NCBI GenBank assembly: GCA_963816435.1
Contig: CAWFKS010000001.1
Span: forward strand, 186,001 to 250,000
DNA: 64,000 nucleotides
Reading direction: 5' to 3'
DNA from: CAWFKS01 sp963816435
Lineage (GTDB): Bacteria > Pseudomonadota > Alphaproteobacteria > Rhizobiales > Rhizobiaceae
Positions within the stretch are counted from its first letter, which is position 1; every line of letters begins with the position of its first letter. Position numbers and translations under genes: made by a program. The notes under the pieces were generated by a model. That model had not been told where the DNA came from. It did not search any database and saw only the letters and a list, made by a program, of their open reading frames with translations. Shown piece after piece: positions 44,839 through 52,929 of this stretch.

Positions 44839-45588
44839 TCAGGCGGCGCTGAGGCGGGCCATCGTCTCGTCGTCGACCTCGAAATTGGCGTAGACGTTCT
44901 GCACATCGTCGTCGTCGTCGAGCACCGAGATCAGCCTCAGCACCGACTGCGCCCTTTCCTCGTCGACCGGCGTGGTGTTCAGCGGCCGCCAGATCGCCCT
45001 GACCGATTCCGCGTCGCCGAGCTGGCTGGTGAGCGAGTCGCTGACCTCGCCGATGTCCTCGAACTCGCAGATGATGGTGTGGCCGTCCTCGTCGGACTGG
45101 ACGTCCTGCGCGCCGGCCTCGATGGCGGCTTCCATCACCGCGTCCGGGTCGCCGGCCTCGGGCTTGTAGACGATCTCGCCGACGCGCTCGAACATGAAGG
45201 CGACCGAGCCGGTCTCGCCCATCGCCCCGCCGGCCTTGGTGAAGGCGGCGCGCACGTTCGAAGCCGTGCGGTTGCGGTTGTCGGTCAGCGCCTCGACGAT
45301 GAAGGCGACGCCGCCGGGCCCGTAGCCCTCGTAGCGGACCTCCTCGTAATTGTCCTCGTCGCCGCCCGTCGCCTTGTTGATGGCGCGCTGGATGTTGTCC
45401 TTGGGCATCGACTGCGCCTTGGCGTTCTGCACGGCCAGCCGCAGGCGCGGGTTCATTTCGGGATCTGGCATGCCGGTCTTGGCAGCGACGGTGATCTCGC
45501 GCGCCAGCTTGGAAAAGACCTTCGACTTGGCCGCGTCCTGGCGGCCCTTGCGATGCATGATGTTCTTGAACTGTGAATGGCCGGCCAT
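44839..45588 (-). CDS. yebC: YebC/PmpR family regulator or translation factor
   Basis: 249 residues: MAGHSQFKNIMHRKGRQDAA, then EITVAAKTGMPDPEMNPRLR and the central YGPGGVAFIVEALTDNRNRT. The family has been described as transcription regulators and, more recently, as ribosome-associated factors relieving stalls. In many rhizobia yebC adjoins ruvC; here it is nearly 29 kb away and ends at a terminator shared with rpmE. Confidence 0.95.
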   Translation of the reverse strand: MAGHSQFKNIMHRKGRQDAAKSKVFSKLAREITVAAKTGMPDPEMNPRLRLAVQNAKAQSMPKDNIQRAINKATGGDEDNYEEVRYEGYGPGGVAFIVEALTDNRNRTASNVRAAFTKAGGAMGETGSVAFMFERVGEIVYKPEAGDPDAVMEAAIEAGAQDVQSDEDGHTIICEFEDIGEVSDSLTSQLGDAESVRAIWRPLNTTPVDEERAQSVLRLISVLDDDDDVQNVYANFEVDDETMARLSAA

Positions 45589-45675
45589 GGCACCCCTGCT
45601 TGAAATCGGCGAGTTCGGGAATTGGCGCGCTATATAGAGAATTGGCCGTAATAGGTCCAGAAGGAGCTTGATGGC

Positions 45676-46158
45676 GTGTCGATACCAGCAGTGAAAATGC
45701 CGCCCCTGCCGCTGACCGGCGGATGCCAGTGCGGCCAGGTCCGCTACTCGATTACCGAGGCGCCGATGACCTTCTATCTCTGCCATTGCAGCGAGTGCCA
45801 GCGCCACACTTCCAGCGCCTTCGGCGAGTCGCTGAGGGTCCGGCGGGCGTCGCTTCGGATCGAGGGCGAGATGAAACTGTTTGCGCGCGGCTCGGCGTCA
45901 GGCAATCGCCACGAGGGCCGCTTCTGCCCGGGTTGCGGGGTACGCATCGTGCACGGGCTGGCGGACGCCGAAGCGGTCAACGTCAAGGCCGGAACGCTGG
46001 ACGATCCGACGTGGCTGAGGCCTGCGGGCCATATATGGACGGTGTCCAAACAGGCCTTCTTCGCCATCGGCGCGGACGAGCTGGCCTATGAGCGGCAGCC
46101 GCTGGATGACGACGCTGCGCTTGCGGCCAGATGGCGCGCTATGCTGGCGGCGGGCTGA
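45676..46158 (+). CDS. GFA (CENP-V/glutathione-dependent formaldehyde-activating) family protein
   Basis: 160 residues with a zinc-binding GFA fold: GGCQCGQVRYSITEAP, LCHCSECQRHTSSAFGES and the third Cys pair in GRFCPGCGVRIVHGLA. The GTG at 45676 follows AAGGAGC; an in-frame ATG at 45697 is an alternative. Substrate unknown; many members are not formaldehyde enzymes. Divergent from yebC. Confidence 0.88.
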   Translation: MSIPAVKMPPLPLTGGCQCGQVRYSITEAPMTFYLCHCSECQRHTSSAFGESLRVRRASLRIEGEMKLFARGSASGNRHEGRFCPGCGVRIVHGLADAEAVNVKAGTLDDPTWLRPAGHIWTVSKQAFFAIGADELAYERQPLDDDAALAARWRAMLAAG

Positions 46159-46192
46159 CACACCACACGGTGCCTCGTGCCGCGGCCAGGAG

Positions 46193-46955
46193 CTATTCGG
46201 CGGCCGCGGCCTTGCGCCGCTCGCGCCTTCGCCGCGCCAGCATGTTGAGCGCCTCGACCATCGCGGAGAATCCCATCGCGGCATAGACGTAGCCCTTGGG
46301 TACGTGGAAGCCGAGCCCGTCGGCGATCAGCGTCATGCCGATCATCAGGAGGAACGACAGCGCCAGCATGACGATCGTCGGATTGGCGGCGATGAAGCGC
46401 GACAGCGGTCCGGACGCCACCAGCATCGCGCCGACGGCGACGATGACGGCGACATACATGATGGCGATCTCGTCGGTCATGCCGACCGCGGTGATGATGG
46501 AATCGATCGAAAAGACCAAATCGAGCAGCAGGATCTGCACCACCGCCCCGGTAATGCCGGTGGTCACCGCGCCAGCGAGCGGCGCGCTTTCCTCTTCTTC
46601 CGGATCGACATTGTGATGGATCTCGCGCGTCGCCTTCCACACCAGGAACAGGCCGCCGGCGATCAGGATGATGTCGCGCCACGAAAACCCCTCGCCGCAG
46701 CACCGTGAAGACCGGCGCGGTGAGCTGCACGATGATCGAGATGACCGCCAGCAGCGCCAGCCGCAGCACCAGCGCCGCGCCGAGGCCGAGGCGGCGCGCC
46801 ATCGGCCGGTTCTCGGCTGGCAGCTTGTTGGTCATGATCGAGATGAAGATCAGATTGTCGATGCCGAGCACGATCTCCATCGCGATCAGCGTCACCAGCG
46901 CGATCCAGCCGGCGGGATTGCCGAGGAAGGCGAGATGCGGCAGCAGCCAGTCCAT
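46193..46955 (-). pseudogene. TerC family membrane protein, frameshifted
   Basis: Frame 1 from 46955: MDWLLPHLAFLGNPAGWIAL, IAMEIVLGIDNLIFISIMTN with the conserved acidic TM residues, to LTAPVFTVL. Frame 2: WKATREIHHNVDPEEEESAP, then LVFSIDSIITAVGMTDEIAI and LGFHVPKGYVYAAMGFS. One extra base between 46688 and 46702, either in the CCCC run at 46688-46691 or just beside it. Repaired, it is a normal TerC protein of about 253 residues; members act in metal-ion efflux or homeostasis (Mn, tellurite resistance). Confidence 0.88.
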
Positions 46956-47049
46956 GAGAGATCACCGTCGGTCGGGAGCCGGAGGGCCGGCGGGTCACGC
47001 AGAGGTAGGAAGGGCCGGCGACAGCGTCAATCCGACGTTCGCAGGGCAT

Positions 47050-47874
47050 TCACGACCAGAAGGCGGGGACCGTCTCCTCGAGCCGCGGCCCGAGGCGCAG
47101 CGGCGCGATCTTTTCCGTCAGCCCGGTGCTGTCGGATATCTCGAGACCGAGCCCGCAGATCGTGGCCGGCCCGTTGGCGGCCTCGAAGCGGCCCTTCGGC
47201 ACCTTGTAGAGGAAGCGGTTGAGCGGTTCCTCCTTGTCCATGCCGAGCGAGGAATCGTAGTCGCCGCACATGCCTGCGTCCGAAAGGTAACCGGTGCCGC
47301 CCGACAGGATCTGGTGGTCGGCGGTGGGCTGGTGGGTGTGCGTGCCGATGACCGCGCTGGCGCGGCCGTCGACGAAATGGCCGAAGCACATCTTCTCGCT
47401 GGTCGCCTCGGCGTGGAAGTCGAAGATCACCGCGTCGGCCTGCTCGCCGAGCGGGCAGGCGGCGAGTTCGCGCTCGGCGGCCTGGAACGGATCGTCGAGC
47501 TCGGGATGCATGAACACCCGGCCCATGATGTTGGAGACCATGACGCGCGCGCCGTTCTTGGCCACGAACACGCCGGTGCCGTGGCCGGCCGTGCCGCGCG
47601 GGAAGTTGGCGGGGCGCAGGAAGCGCTCCTCGCGCGGCGCGAATTGCAGCGCCTCGCGCTGGTCCCAGACATGGTTGCCGGTGGTCACGACGTCCGCGCC
47701 GGCCTCCAGCGTGTTGCGGAAGATGTCCTCGGTGATGCCGAAGCCGCCGGCCGCGTTCTCGCCGTTGACGATGACGAAATCGAGCCGGAAATCCGAGATC
47801 AGGCCGGGCAGGCGCTGCCAGACCGCGGTGCGGCCGGAGCGGCCGACCATGTCGCCGAGGAACAGGACTCTCAT
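47050..47874 (-). CDS. YmdB-like metallophosphoesterase (TIGR00282 family)
   Basis: 274 residues. Calcineurin-like phosphodiesterase with MRVLFLGDMVGRSGRTAV, VIVNGENAAGGFGITED, TTGNHVWDQREALQF, VIFDFHAEATSEKMCF and VIGTHTHQPTADHQIL supplying metal ligands. Homologues are cyclic-nucleotide phosphodiesterases. It lies nine bases after the 5-formyl-THF cyclo-ligase gene, a conserved pairing in rhizobia, and probably shares its transcript. Confidence 0.93.
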   Translation of the reverse strand: MRVLFLGDMVGRSGRTAVWQRLPGLISDFRLDFVIVNGENAAGGFGITEDIFRNTLEAGADVVTTGNHVWDQREALQFAPREERFLRPANFPRGTAGHGTGVFVAKNGARVMVSNIMGRVFMHPELDDPFQAAERELAACPLGEQADAVIFDFHAEATSEKMCFGHFVDGRASAVIGTHTHQPTADHQILSGGTGYLSDAGMCGDYDSSLGMDKEEPLNRFLYKVPKGRFEAANGPATICGLGLEISDSTGLTEKIAPLRLGPRLEETVPAFWS

Positions 47875-47883
47875 GGCGTTTCT

Positions 47884-48495
47884 CTACAGGCCGGGCGCGA
47901 AGCGGCGCAAGCCGCTTTCGGTCAGGATCCGCGGCAGCGGAATGTCGTGAATCTCGTCGGGCACGCGCTCGACCTCCTGGCAGTCGAAAGCGATGCCGGT
48001 CAGCCGCGGCTCGAGCCCCTTGGCGAGCAGGCGGCCGATGGCACGGTCGTAGTAGCCGCCGCCATAGCCGATGCGATGGCCGCGGGAATCGAATGCCGCC
48101 AGCGGCACCAGCATCAGGTCGGGGTCGAGCGTTTCGGCATCTGGACCGGGACCGACCGTGCCGAAACCCATGTCCACCATCTCGGCGCCGCGCACCAGTT
48201 CGCGGAAGACGATGGTCTCGCGGTCGAGGATCGCGGGCAGCGCAAGCCGGGCGCCGGCCTCGCGCAGCGCGAACATCAGCGGGCGCACGTCGACCTCCGA
48301 GCGCATCGGCCAGAAGCCGGATACGACCATGCCGGGCACGACGCCGAGTTCGGGTGCGGCCTCGGCGATCGCCAGCGAGGCCTCGATGCGCCATTGCGCG
48401 GGAAGCGCGTCGCGGCGGGCAAGGGCCTCGGCGCGCAGTCGCTTCTTGAGATCGCGCGAGGCGGGCGGTTCGGATGTGGTGATCGGATCGCTCAT
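47884..48495 (-). CDS. 5-formyltetrahydrofolate cyclo-ligase
   Basis: ATP-dependent conversion of 5-formyl-THF to 5,10-methenyl-THF in one-carbon metabolism. 203 residues: KKRLRAEALARRDALPAQWR, VVSGFWPMRSEVDVRPLM, and the nucleotide/folate loop AAFDSRGHRIGYGGGYYDRA near residue 150. Position just downstream of a probable 6S RNA matches the ssrS-ygfA pairing known across proteobacteria. Confidence 0.95.
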   Translation of the reverse strand: MSDPITTSEPPASRDLKKRLRAEALARRDALPAQWRIEASLAIAEAAPELGVVPGMVVSGFWPMRSEVDVRPLMFALREAGARLALPAILDRETIVFRELVRGAEMVDMGFGTVGPGPDAETLDPDLMLVPLAAFDSRGHRIGYGGGYYDRAIGRLLAKGLEPRLTGIAFDCQEVERVPDEIHDIPLPRILTESGLRRFAPGL

Positions 48496-48559
48496 GCCGT
48501 CCCTATCGCATCAACGGCGCGGCGATTCCATCGCCCGGCGAGGCCGGGGCGCGGAATAC

Positions 48560-48715
48560 CGACGCGAGGCCGGTGCCTGCGGCGTGCGCATGGAAGGGTC
48601 AGTGGCGAACCGCGGCGACCGATGGAGAAGTCGATCCCGGGAACCTACAGTGTAGGTGGGCGCCGTGTGCCCCAGCCCACGGGCCAAGGCAGGGACAGCT
48701 CCCTTAAGGATCGAT
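48560..48715 (-). ncRNA. ssrS: Probable 6S RNA
   Basis: The gap upstream of the 5-formyl-THF cyclo-ligase gene is where ssrS lies in many proteobacteria. It has no ORF and is rich in paired GC blocks. In minus-strand order it holds GGGCTGGGGCACACGGCG, an apical hairpin CCTAC-ACT-GTAGG, TTCCCGGGATCGAC, and GACCCTTCCATGCGCACGCC, in the style of alphaproteobacterial 6S RNA. The exact ends and the full secondary structure could not be verified by eye; boundaries are approximate. Confidence 0.55.
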
Positions 48716-48799
48716 AAGGCCCCGGGGAATGTTACTCCTGTCGAGAAGCGCAGAACGCCGGCGCCGAATATAGTCCCCGCCGGGTCGGTTCGCCAGTGG

Positions 48800-49216
48800 T
48801 CATCGGGCCGGCGAATTCGCAATCCGCCACTGCCACCACGTGAGTGCCGGCACCACGAGCAGTTCCATGCCAAGCCCGCCCAGGTGACCGGGCGAGGGCG
48901 TGCCCGCGAGCGCCAGCGACAGCAGCCGGGAAAGGCCGCCGGCAAAGGTCAGGGCGGCGAGCAGGCGAAAGCGCTCCGTCTTCGCCTCGATGCGCGGAAT
49001 GCAGGACCACCAGGCGATGCCGGTCGCCAGGAACACGCCTGACAGGAAGCGGAAATGGCTGTCGAGATCGGTCGGCCACGGCGCGTCGACGCCAAGAAAG
49101 CGGGGGCCGAGCAGGATGCCGGCGGTGCCGGTGGCGACCGGGATCAGCGCCAGGATGGCCACCACGATCTGCAGCAGGCGCTTTTCGGCGGTGGCGGAGA
49201 ATGCGTATTCGGCCAA
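48800..49216 (-). CDS. DUF4345-type four-TM membrane protein
   Basis: 138 residues with four hydrophobic helices: LLQIVVAILALIPVATGTAG, FLSGVFLATGIAWWSCIPRI, LLAALTFAGGLSRLLSLALA and LGMELLVVPALTWWQWRIA. Matches the DUF4345 layout. The start is taken as TTG at 49216 (MAEYAFSATAEKRL) with GGAGAC upstream; no ATG gives the full first helix. Divergent from the MoxR gene. Function unknown. Confidence 0.75.
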   Translation of the reverse strand: MAEYAFSATAEKRLLQIVVAILALIPVATGTAGILLGPRFLGVDAPWPTDLDSHFRFLSGVFLATGIAWWSCIPRIEAKTERFRLLAALTFAGGLSRLLSLALAGTPSPGHLGGLGMELLVVPALTWWQWRIANSPAR

Positions 49217-49348
49217 GTCTTGTCTCCGGGTGGCTTCCGGTAGCAACGGAGGCAGGCGCCCGGGAGTTTCGCCGGGTCGCCATTGCGCGTTGCGGCATGC
49301 CTGCCTAAGGTCGCGCCCGACCCAAGACCTTGAAGGAAATTTTCGCGC

Positions 49349-50191
49349 ATGCGTTTCGAAGGAACAGAGGCTTACGTCGCCGACAAGGACCTCATGGTGG
49401 CCGTCAACGCAGCGATCGCGCTGGAGCGGCCGCTGCTGGTGAAAGGCGAGCCGGGCACCGGCAAGACCGAACTCGCGCGACAGGTGGCGACCGCACTCGG
49501 GCTCGACCTGATCGAGTGGCACATCAAGTCGACGACGCGCGCCCAGCAGGGGCTTTACGAATACGACGCGGTGTCGCGGCTGCGCGACAGCCAGGTCGGC
49601 GACGACCGCTTCAACGACATCCGCAACTACATCAAGCGCGGCAAATTGTGGGAGGCCTTCGCGGCCGACCGCAAGGTCGTGCTGTTGATCGACGAGATCG
49701 ACAAGGCCGATATCGAGTTCCCGAACGACCTGCTGCAGGAACTCGACCGCATGGAGTTCTACGTCTACGAGACTGGCGAAACGATCCGCGCCAGCCAGCG
49801 CCCGATCGTCATCATTACCTCGAACAACGAGAAGGAACTGCCGGACGCCTTCCTGCGCCGCTGCTTCTTCCACTACATCCGGTTCCCCGACGTCGACACG
49901 CTGCACAGGATCGTCGACGTCCATTATCCGGGCATCAAGCAGAACCTGGTGCGTGCCGCACTCACCCAGTTCTACGAGGTGCGTGAGGTGCCGGGGCTGA
50001 AGAAGAAGCCGTCGACTTCCGAAGCGCTGGACTGGATCAGGCTGCTGGTCTCCGACGACGTCGAGCCGGAAGACCTGCGCGGCGACGCCAAGAACGCGCT
50101 GCCGAGGCTGCACGGCGCGCTTCTGAAGAACGAGCAGGACGTGCACCTGTTCGAACGCCTGGCATTCATGGCGAGGCAGCAGCGGAACTAG
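49349..50191 (+). CDS. MoxR-family AAA+ ATPase
   Basis: 280 residues. Walker A VKGEPGTGKTELARQVATAL, Walker B VVLLIDEIDKADIEFPNDLL, sensor 1 IVIITSNNEKELPDAFLRRC. MoxR ATPases act as chaperones that load cofactors or activate partners, nearly always together with a VWA protein. The matching VWA gene in this window is at 52930, about 2.7 kb away on the same strand, interrupted by unrelated genes. Confidence 0.93.
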   Translation: MRFEGTEAYVADKDLMVAVNAAIALERPLLVKGEPGTGKTELARQVATALGLDLIEWHIKSTTRAQQGLYEYDAVSRLRDSQVGDDRFNDIRNYIKRGKLWEAFAADRKVVLLIDEIDKADIEFPNDLLQELDRMEFYVYETGETIRASQRPIVIITSNNEKELPDAFLRRCFFHYIRFPDVDTLHRIVDVHYPGIKQNLVRAALTQFYEVREVPGLKKKPSTSEALDWIRLLVSDDVEPEDLRGDAKNALPRLHGALLKNEQDVHLFERLAFMARQQRN

Positions 50192-50204
50192 GTCGGCTTC
50201 CCGG

Positions 50205-51278
50205 TCAGCTTTGCGCTGGCGCCACGCGCATGGTTTCCGCGTGGCGATCCTGCCAGGCGAGATCGCCGCGCCGCACCATGTAGTTGACGTGGGCGTGGAC
50301 CTCGGAGAACGCGAAGCCCATCTGGTGCGGATCGAGCGGCCGGCGGAACACCACCGGCACCAGCTCGGCCACCGACTTCGGCGCCTCCGTGCATGCCTCG
50401 GCGATCAGGCCGCAACGCTCCTCGTGGTGTTCGGCGAGTTCGCGGCAGCGCGTGTGCAGGCCGTAGAAGGGGAGGCGGTGGCCCGGCAGCACCAGCGCGT
50501 CGGCCGGGATGGACTGCGGGAGCTGCCCGAGCGAGCGCAGATAAAGCCCCAGCGGGTCGCCGTCGGGATCGACGGCCCAGACGCTGACATTCGGCGAGAT
50601 CTTCGCCAGCACCTGGTCGGCGGCGAGGAAGATGTTTTCCTCGCGCAGGTAGAACATCAGCTGCTCGGGCGCGTGACCGTCGCCCGAAAGCACCTCGAAG
50701 GCGCGGCCTCCGATGGTAAGGGTGTCGCCCGCCACGACGCGCTGAAACGTGTGCGGCAGCGGGACGACCATGCGGAGATAGTGATGGCCCTGCGTGGACA
50801 CCCGCCGGGCCGTGTCGTCGTCCATGCCGTGGCGACGGTAGAAATCCTGGTAGGGTCGGGCTTCGAGCGCGCCCGGGCTGAGCGAGATGTTGATGCAACC
50901 GAGATAGCAGGTCTGGCTGGTCAGCAGCGGCAGGTCGAAGCGTTCGCACAGCCAGCCTGCGAGGCCGATATGGTCGGGGTGGAAGTGGGTGACGATGAGG
51001 CGCGTCAGCCTGCGGCCGGCAAGCGGCCCGTCGACCAGCGCCTGCCAGACGGAGCGGGTGCGCTCGTCGGCGATGCCGGTGTCGATCACCGCCCAGCCGT
51101 CGCCGTCCTCGATCAGGTAGACATTGACGTGGTCGAGTTGGAAGGGCAGCGGAATGCGCGCCCACAGAATGCCGGGCGCGACCTCGGTCACCGTGCCGGT
51201 CTCTGGCGGCTCCTCGAAGGGGAAGGTCAGCGAGGCAGTGCCGGGTTCCTGGCCGGAATGTCTTGGTTTTTCAAGCAA
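50205..51278 (-). CDS. MBL-fold metallohydrolase
   Basis: 357 residues. Metal-binding motif THFHPDHIGLAGWLCERFDL near residue 96, further ligands in VLSGDGHAPEQLMFYLREEN and the His of LVLPGHRLPFYGLHTRC. The C-terminal winged-helix-like tail (LLAFSEVHAHVNYMVRRG-type region) is as in LACTB2/glyoxalase-II-like members. Start is TTG at 51278 with GAGA upstream. Substrate undetermined. Convergent with MoxR. Confidence 0.88.
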   Translation of the reverse strand: MLEKPRHSGQEPGTASLTFPFEEPPETGTVTEVAPGILWARIPLPFQLDHVNVYLIEDGDGWAVIDTGIADERTRSVWQALVDGPLAGRRLTRLIVTHFHPDHIGLAGWLCERFDLPLLTSQTCYLGCINISLSPGALEARPYQDFYRRHGMDDDTARRVSTQGHHYLRMVVPLPHTFQRVVAGDTLTIGGRAFEVLSGDGHAPEQLMFYLREENIFLAADQVLAKISPNVSVWAVDPDGDPLGLYLRSLGQLPQSIPADALVLPGHRLPFYGLHTRCRELAEHHEERCGLIAEACTEAPKSVAELVPVVFRRPLDPHQMGFAFSEVHAHVNYMVRRGDLAWQDRHAETMRVAPAQS

Positions 51279-51468
51279 TTTCGTCTCTTTCGGTGGCGGG
51301 CAGCGGTGGCGTGGGCGCCCGGCTTTCAGAACGTTCGTGCCGGCTTAGACTTGGCCGTCGCGTCGCGCAAGCGACAGGCGCAGCGTTTGGCGGCGGCTGG
51401 CCCGTTGCGGGAATGGTCCGTTTGCGGGCATCTGGAGGCCTGAAAACATCCGTGCCTGGGAAACTGAC

Positions 51469-51915
51469 ATGAACGACATCGCCATCCGCCCGCTCGAGCA
51501 GACCGACCACGACGACTGGCGGCGCCTGTGGACCGACTATCTCGTCTTCTACGAGGCGAGCGTTTCCGAAGAGGTCTATGCCGAGACCTGGCGGCGGCTT
51601 TTCTCGGACGGAGCGTTCGAGCCGAAAGGGTTTCTGGCGCTGATCGACGGCAAGGCGGTCGGGCTGGTGCACTACCTGTTCCACCGCTCGACCTGGGCGC
51701 TTGCCGGCAATTGCTACCTGCAGGACCTGTTCACAGCGCCAGAAGCCCGCGGCAGTGGCGTCGGCGCTGCGCTCATCGAGGCGGTGAAGAAGGCGGCCGC
51801 GGAAAAGGGCGTCACCAATGTCTACTGGATGACGCACGAAACCAACGCGACGGCGCGCAAGCTCTACGATCGCGTGGCGCGGCGCACCGGCTTCATCGAA
51901 TACGATCTGCAGTAG
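51469..51915 (+). CDS. GNAT-family N-acetyltransferase
   Basis: 148 residues. Acetyl-CoA-binding core CYLQDLFTAPEARGSGVGAA (R/Q-x-x-G-x-G/A region) near residue 85, then LIEAVKKAAAEKGVTNVYWM and TNATARKLYDRVARRTGFIE. Close in pattern to small GNATs acting on amino compounds; acceptor unknown. Divergent from the MBL gene with about 190 bases between. Confidence 0.9.
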   Translation: MNDIAIRPLEQTDHDDWRRLWTDYLVFYEASVSEEVYAETWRRLFSDGAFEPKGFLALIDGKAVGLVHYLFHRSTWALAGNCYLQDLFTAPEARGSGVGAALIEAVKKAAAEKGVTNVYWMTHETNATARKLYDRVARRTGFIEYDLQ

Positions 51916-51927
51916 GCGGGCCGGCGC

Positions 51928-52491
51928 TCAGTCGCGGCCTGCCGCCTGACGCTCTTCGTCCATGCGGCGCCGCGCCTCGGCAATGTCGCGCTCGATCTCG
52001 CTGGTTCGCCTCGCGACCGGAACGTCGTAGACGGTTCCGGCGCCATGCCGCGCCAGCAGCGCGTTCTCGAACAGTTTCCAGACCCATGACCATCCCTCGA
52101 CGTGCTCGTCACGGGAGGCGCTGTCGGGAAAGCCGGTCTGGCAGAACCGCATGCGCGTTCCCTCGCCCTCGGGCGAGAGGTCGACGGAGACCGTCGAATG
52201 GAAGTCCGTTCCGGCATATTGGTACGAATAGAGCAGCCGGGAGGGCGGCACGACCTCGTGATAAACGCCGTGGGGGTGCTCGACGACCTCGCCCTTGCGG
52301 TTGACGAGGCGCCAGCGGCCGCCCGGTCGCGGGTCGAATTCCTCGACCTCGGCGCGGAAGCCGTGAGATCCGGCGAACCATTCGGTCAGCAGCTCAGGGA
52401 CCGTCCACAGCGCGAATACGAGTTCCGGCGCGCCGGCGAAATGCCGGTCGAAGCGGAGGACGTTGTCTTCGCGGTCGCTCACCGTCGTCAT
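51928..52491 (-). CDS. SRPBCC/AHSA1-domain protein
   Basis: 187 residues: FDRHFAGAPELVFALWTVPE, then EEFDPRPGGRWRLVNRKGEV and GTRMRFCQTGFPDSASRDEH, WVWKLFENALLARHG. START-like ligand-binding fold. The gene overlaps the stop of the ArsR-type regulator (ATGA), a widespread two-gene arrangement in which the SRPBCC partner is of unknown function. Start at 52491. Confidence 0.88.
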   Translation of the reverse strand: MTTVSDREDNVLRFDRHFAGAPELVFALWTVPELLTEWFAGSHGFRAEVEEFDPRPGGRWRLVNRKGEVVEHPHGVYHEVVPPSRLLYSYQYAGTDFHSTVSVDLSPEGEGTRMRFCQTGFPDSASRDEHVEGWSWVWKLFENALLARHGAGTVYDVPVARRTSEIERDIAEARRRMDEERQAAGRD

Positions 52492-52826
52492 TGCCGCTTT
52501 CCTTCCTCGATGCGTGCGAGCAGCGCGTCCATGTTGTCGAAGGCGTCGGACCAGAACCGGCGGTACGTCGCCAGCCAGTCGACCGCCGTTTTCATGCCGT
52601 CGCCGTTGATCCGGCACGGGCGGGTCTGGGCCGAGCGACCGCGCGAGATCAGACCGGCGCCCTCCAAGACCTTGAGATGCTTGGAGATTGCCGGCTGCGT
52701 CAGGTGATGTCTCTCGACCAGCTCGTTGACCGTCAGCTCTCCGTCGCTCAGGTCGGAAAGGATGGCGCGCCGCGTCGGGTCGGCGAGCGCGGCGAAGGTC
52801 AGCGAGATTGCGTCGGCGTCGCCCAT
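52488..52826 (-). CDS. ArsR-family winged-helix regulator
   Basis: 112 residues: FAALADPTRRAILSDLSDGE, then VNELVERHHLTQPAISKHLK (recognition helix) and LEGAGLISRGRSAQTRPCRI. It lacks the ELCVCDL-type metal site, so it is not a classical metal sensor. Cotranscribed with the SRPBCC gene. A 12-base palindrome sits 14 bases upstream of the start, likely its operator. Confidence 0.92.
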   Translation of the reverse strand: MGDADAISLTFAALADPTRRAILSDLSDGELTVNELVERHHLTQPAISKHLKVLEGAGLISRGRSAQTRPCRINGDGMKTAVDWLATYRRFWSDAFDNMDALLARIEEGKRQ

Positions 52827-52840
52827 GTATATTTCCTATC

Positions 52841-52852
52841 AGTTATATAACT
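52841..52852. promoter_or_regulatory. Palindromic ArsR operator candidate
   Basis: AGTTATATAACT, a perfect 12-base palindrome in an AT-rich patch 14 bases upstream of the ArsR ATG; TATAA-type sequence overlaps it. Typical of autoregulation by ArsR-family proteins. Confidence 0.65.
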
Positions 52853-52929
52853 TATAAAGACTATGACCCGGCGCGTCAACTGCCCTCGCGGGACTTGAAC
52901 CGGCCGGCCGCGCAGCGCAGATTGGCGCC

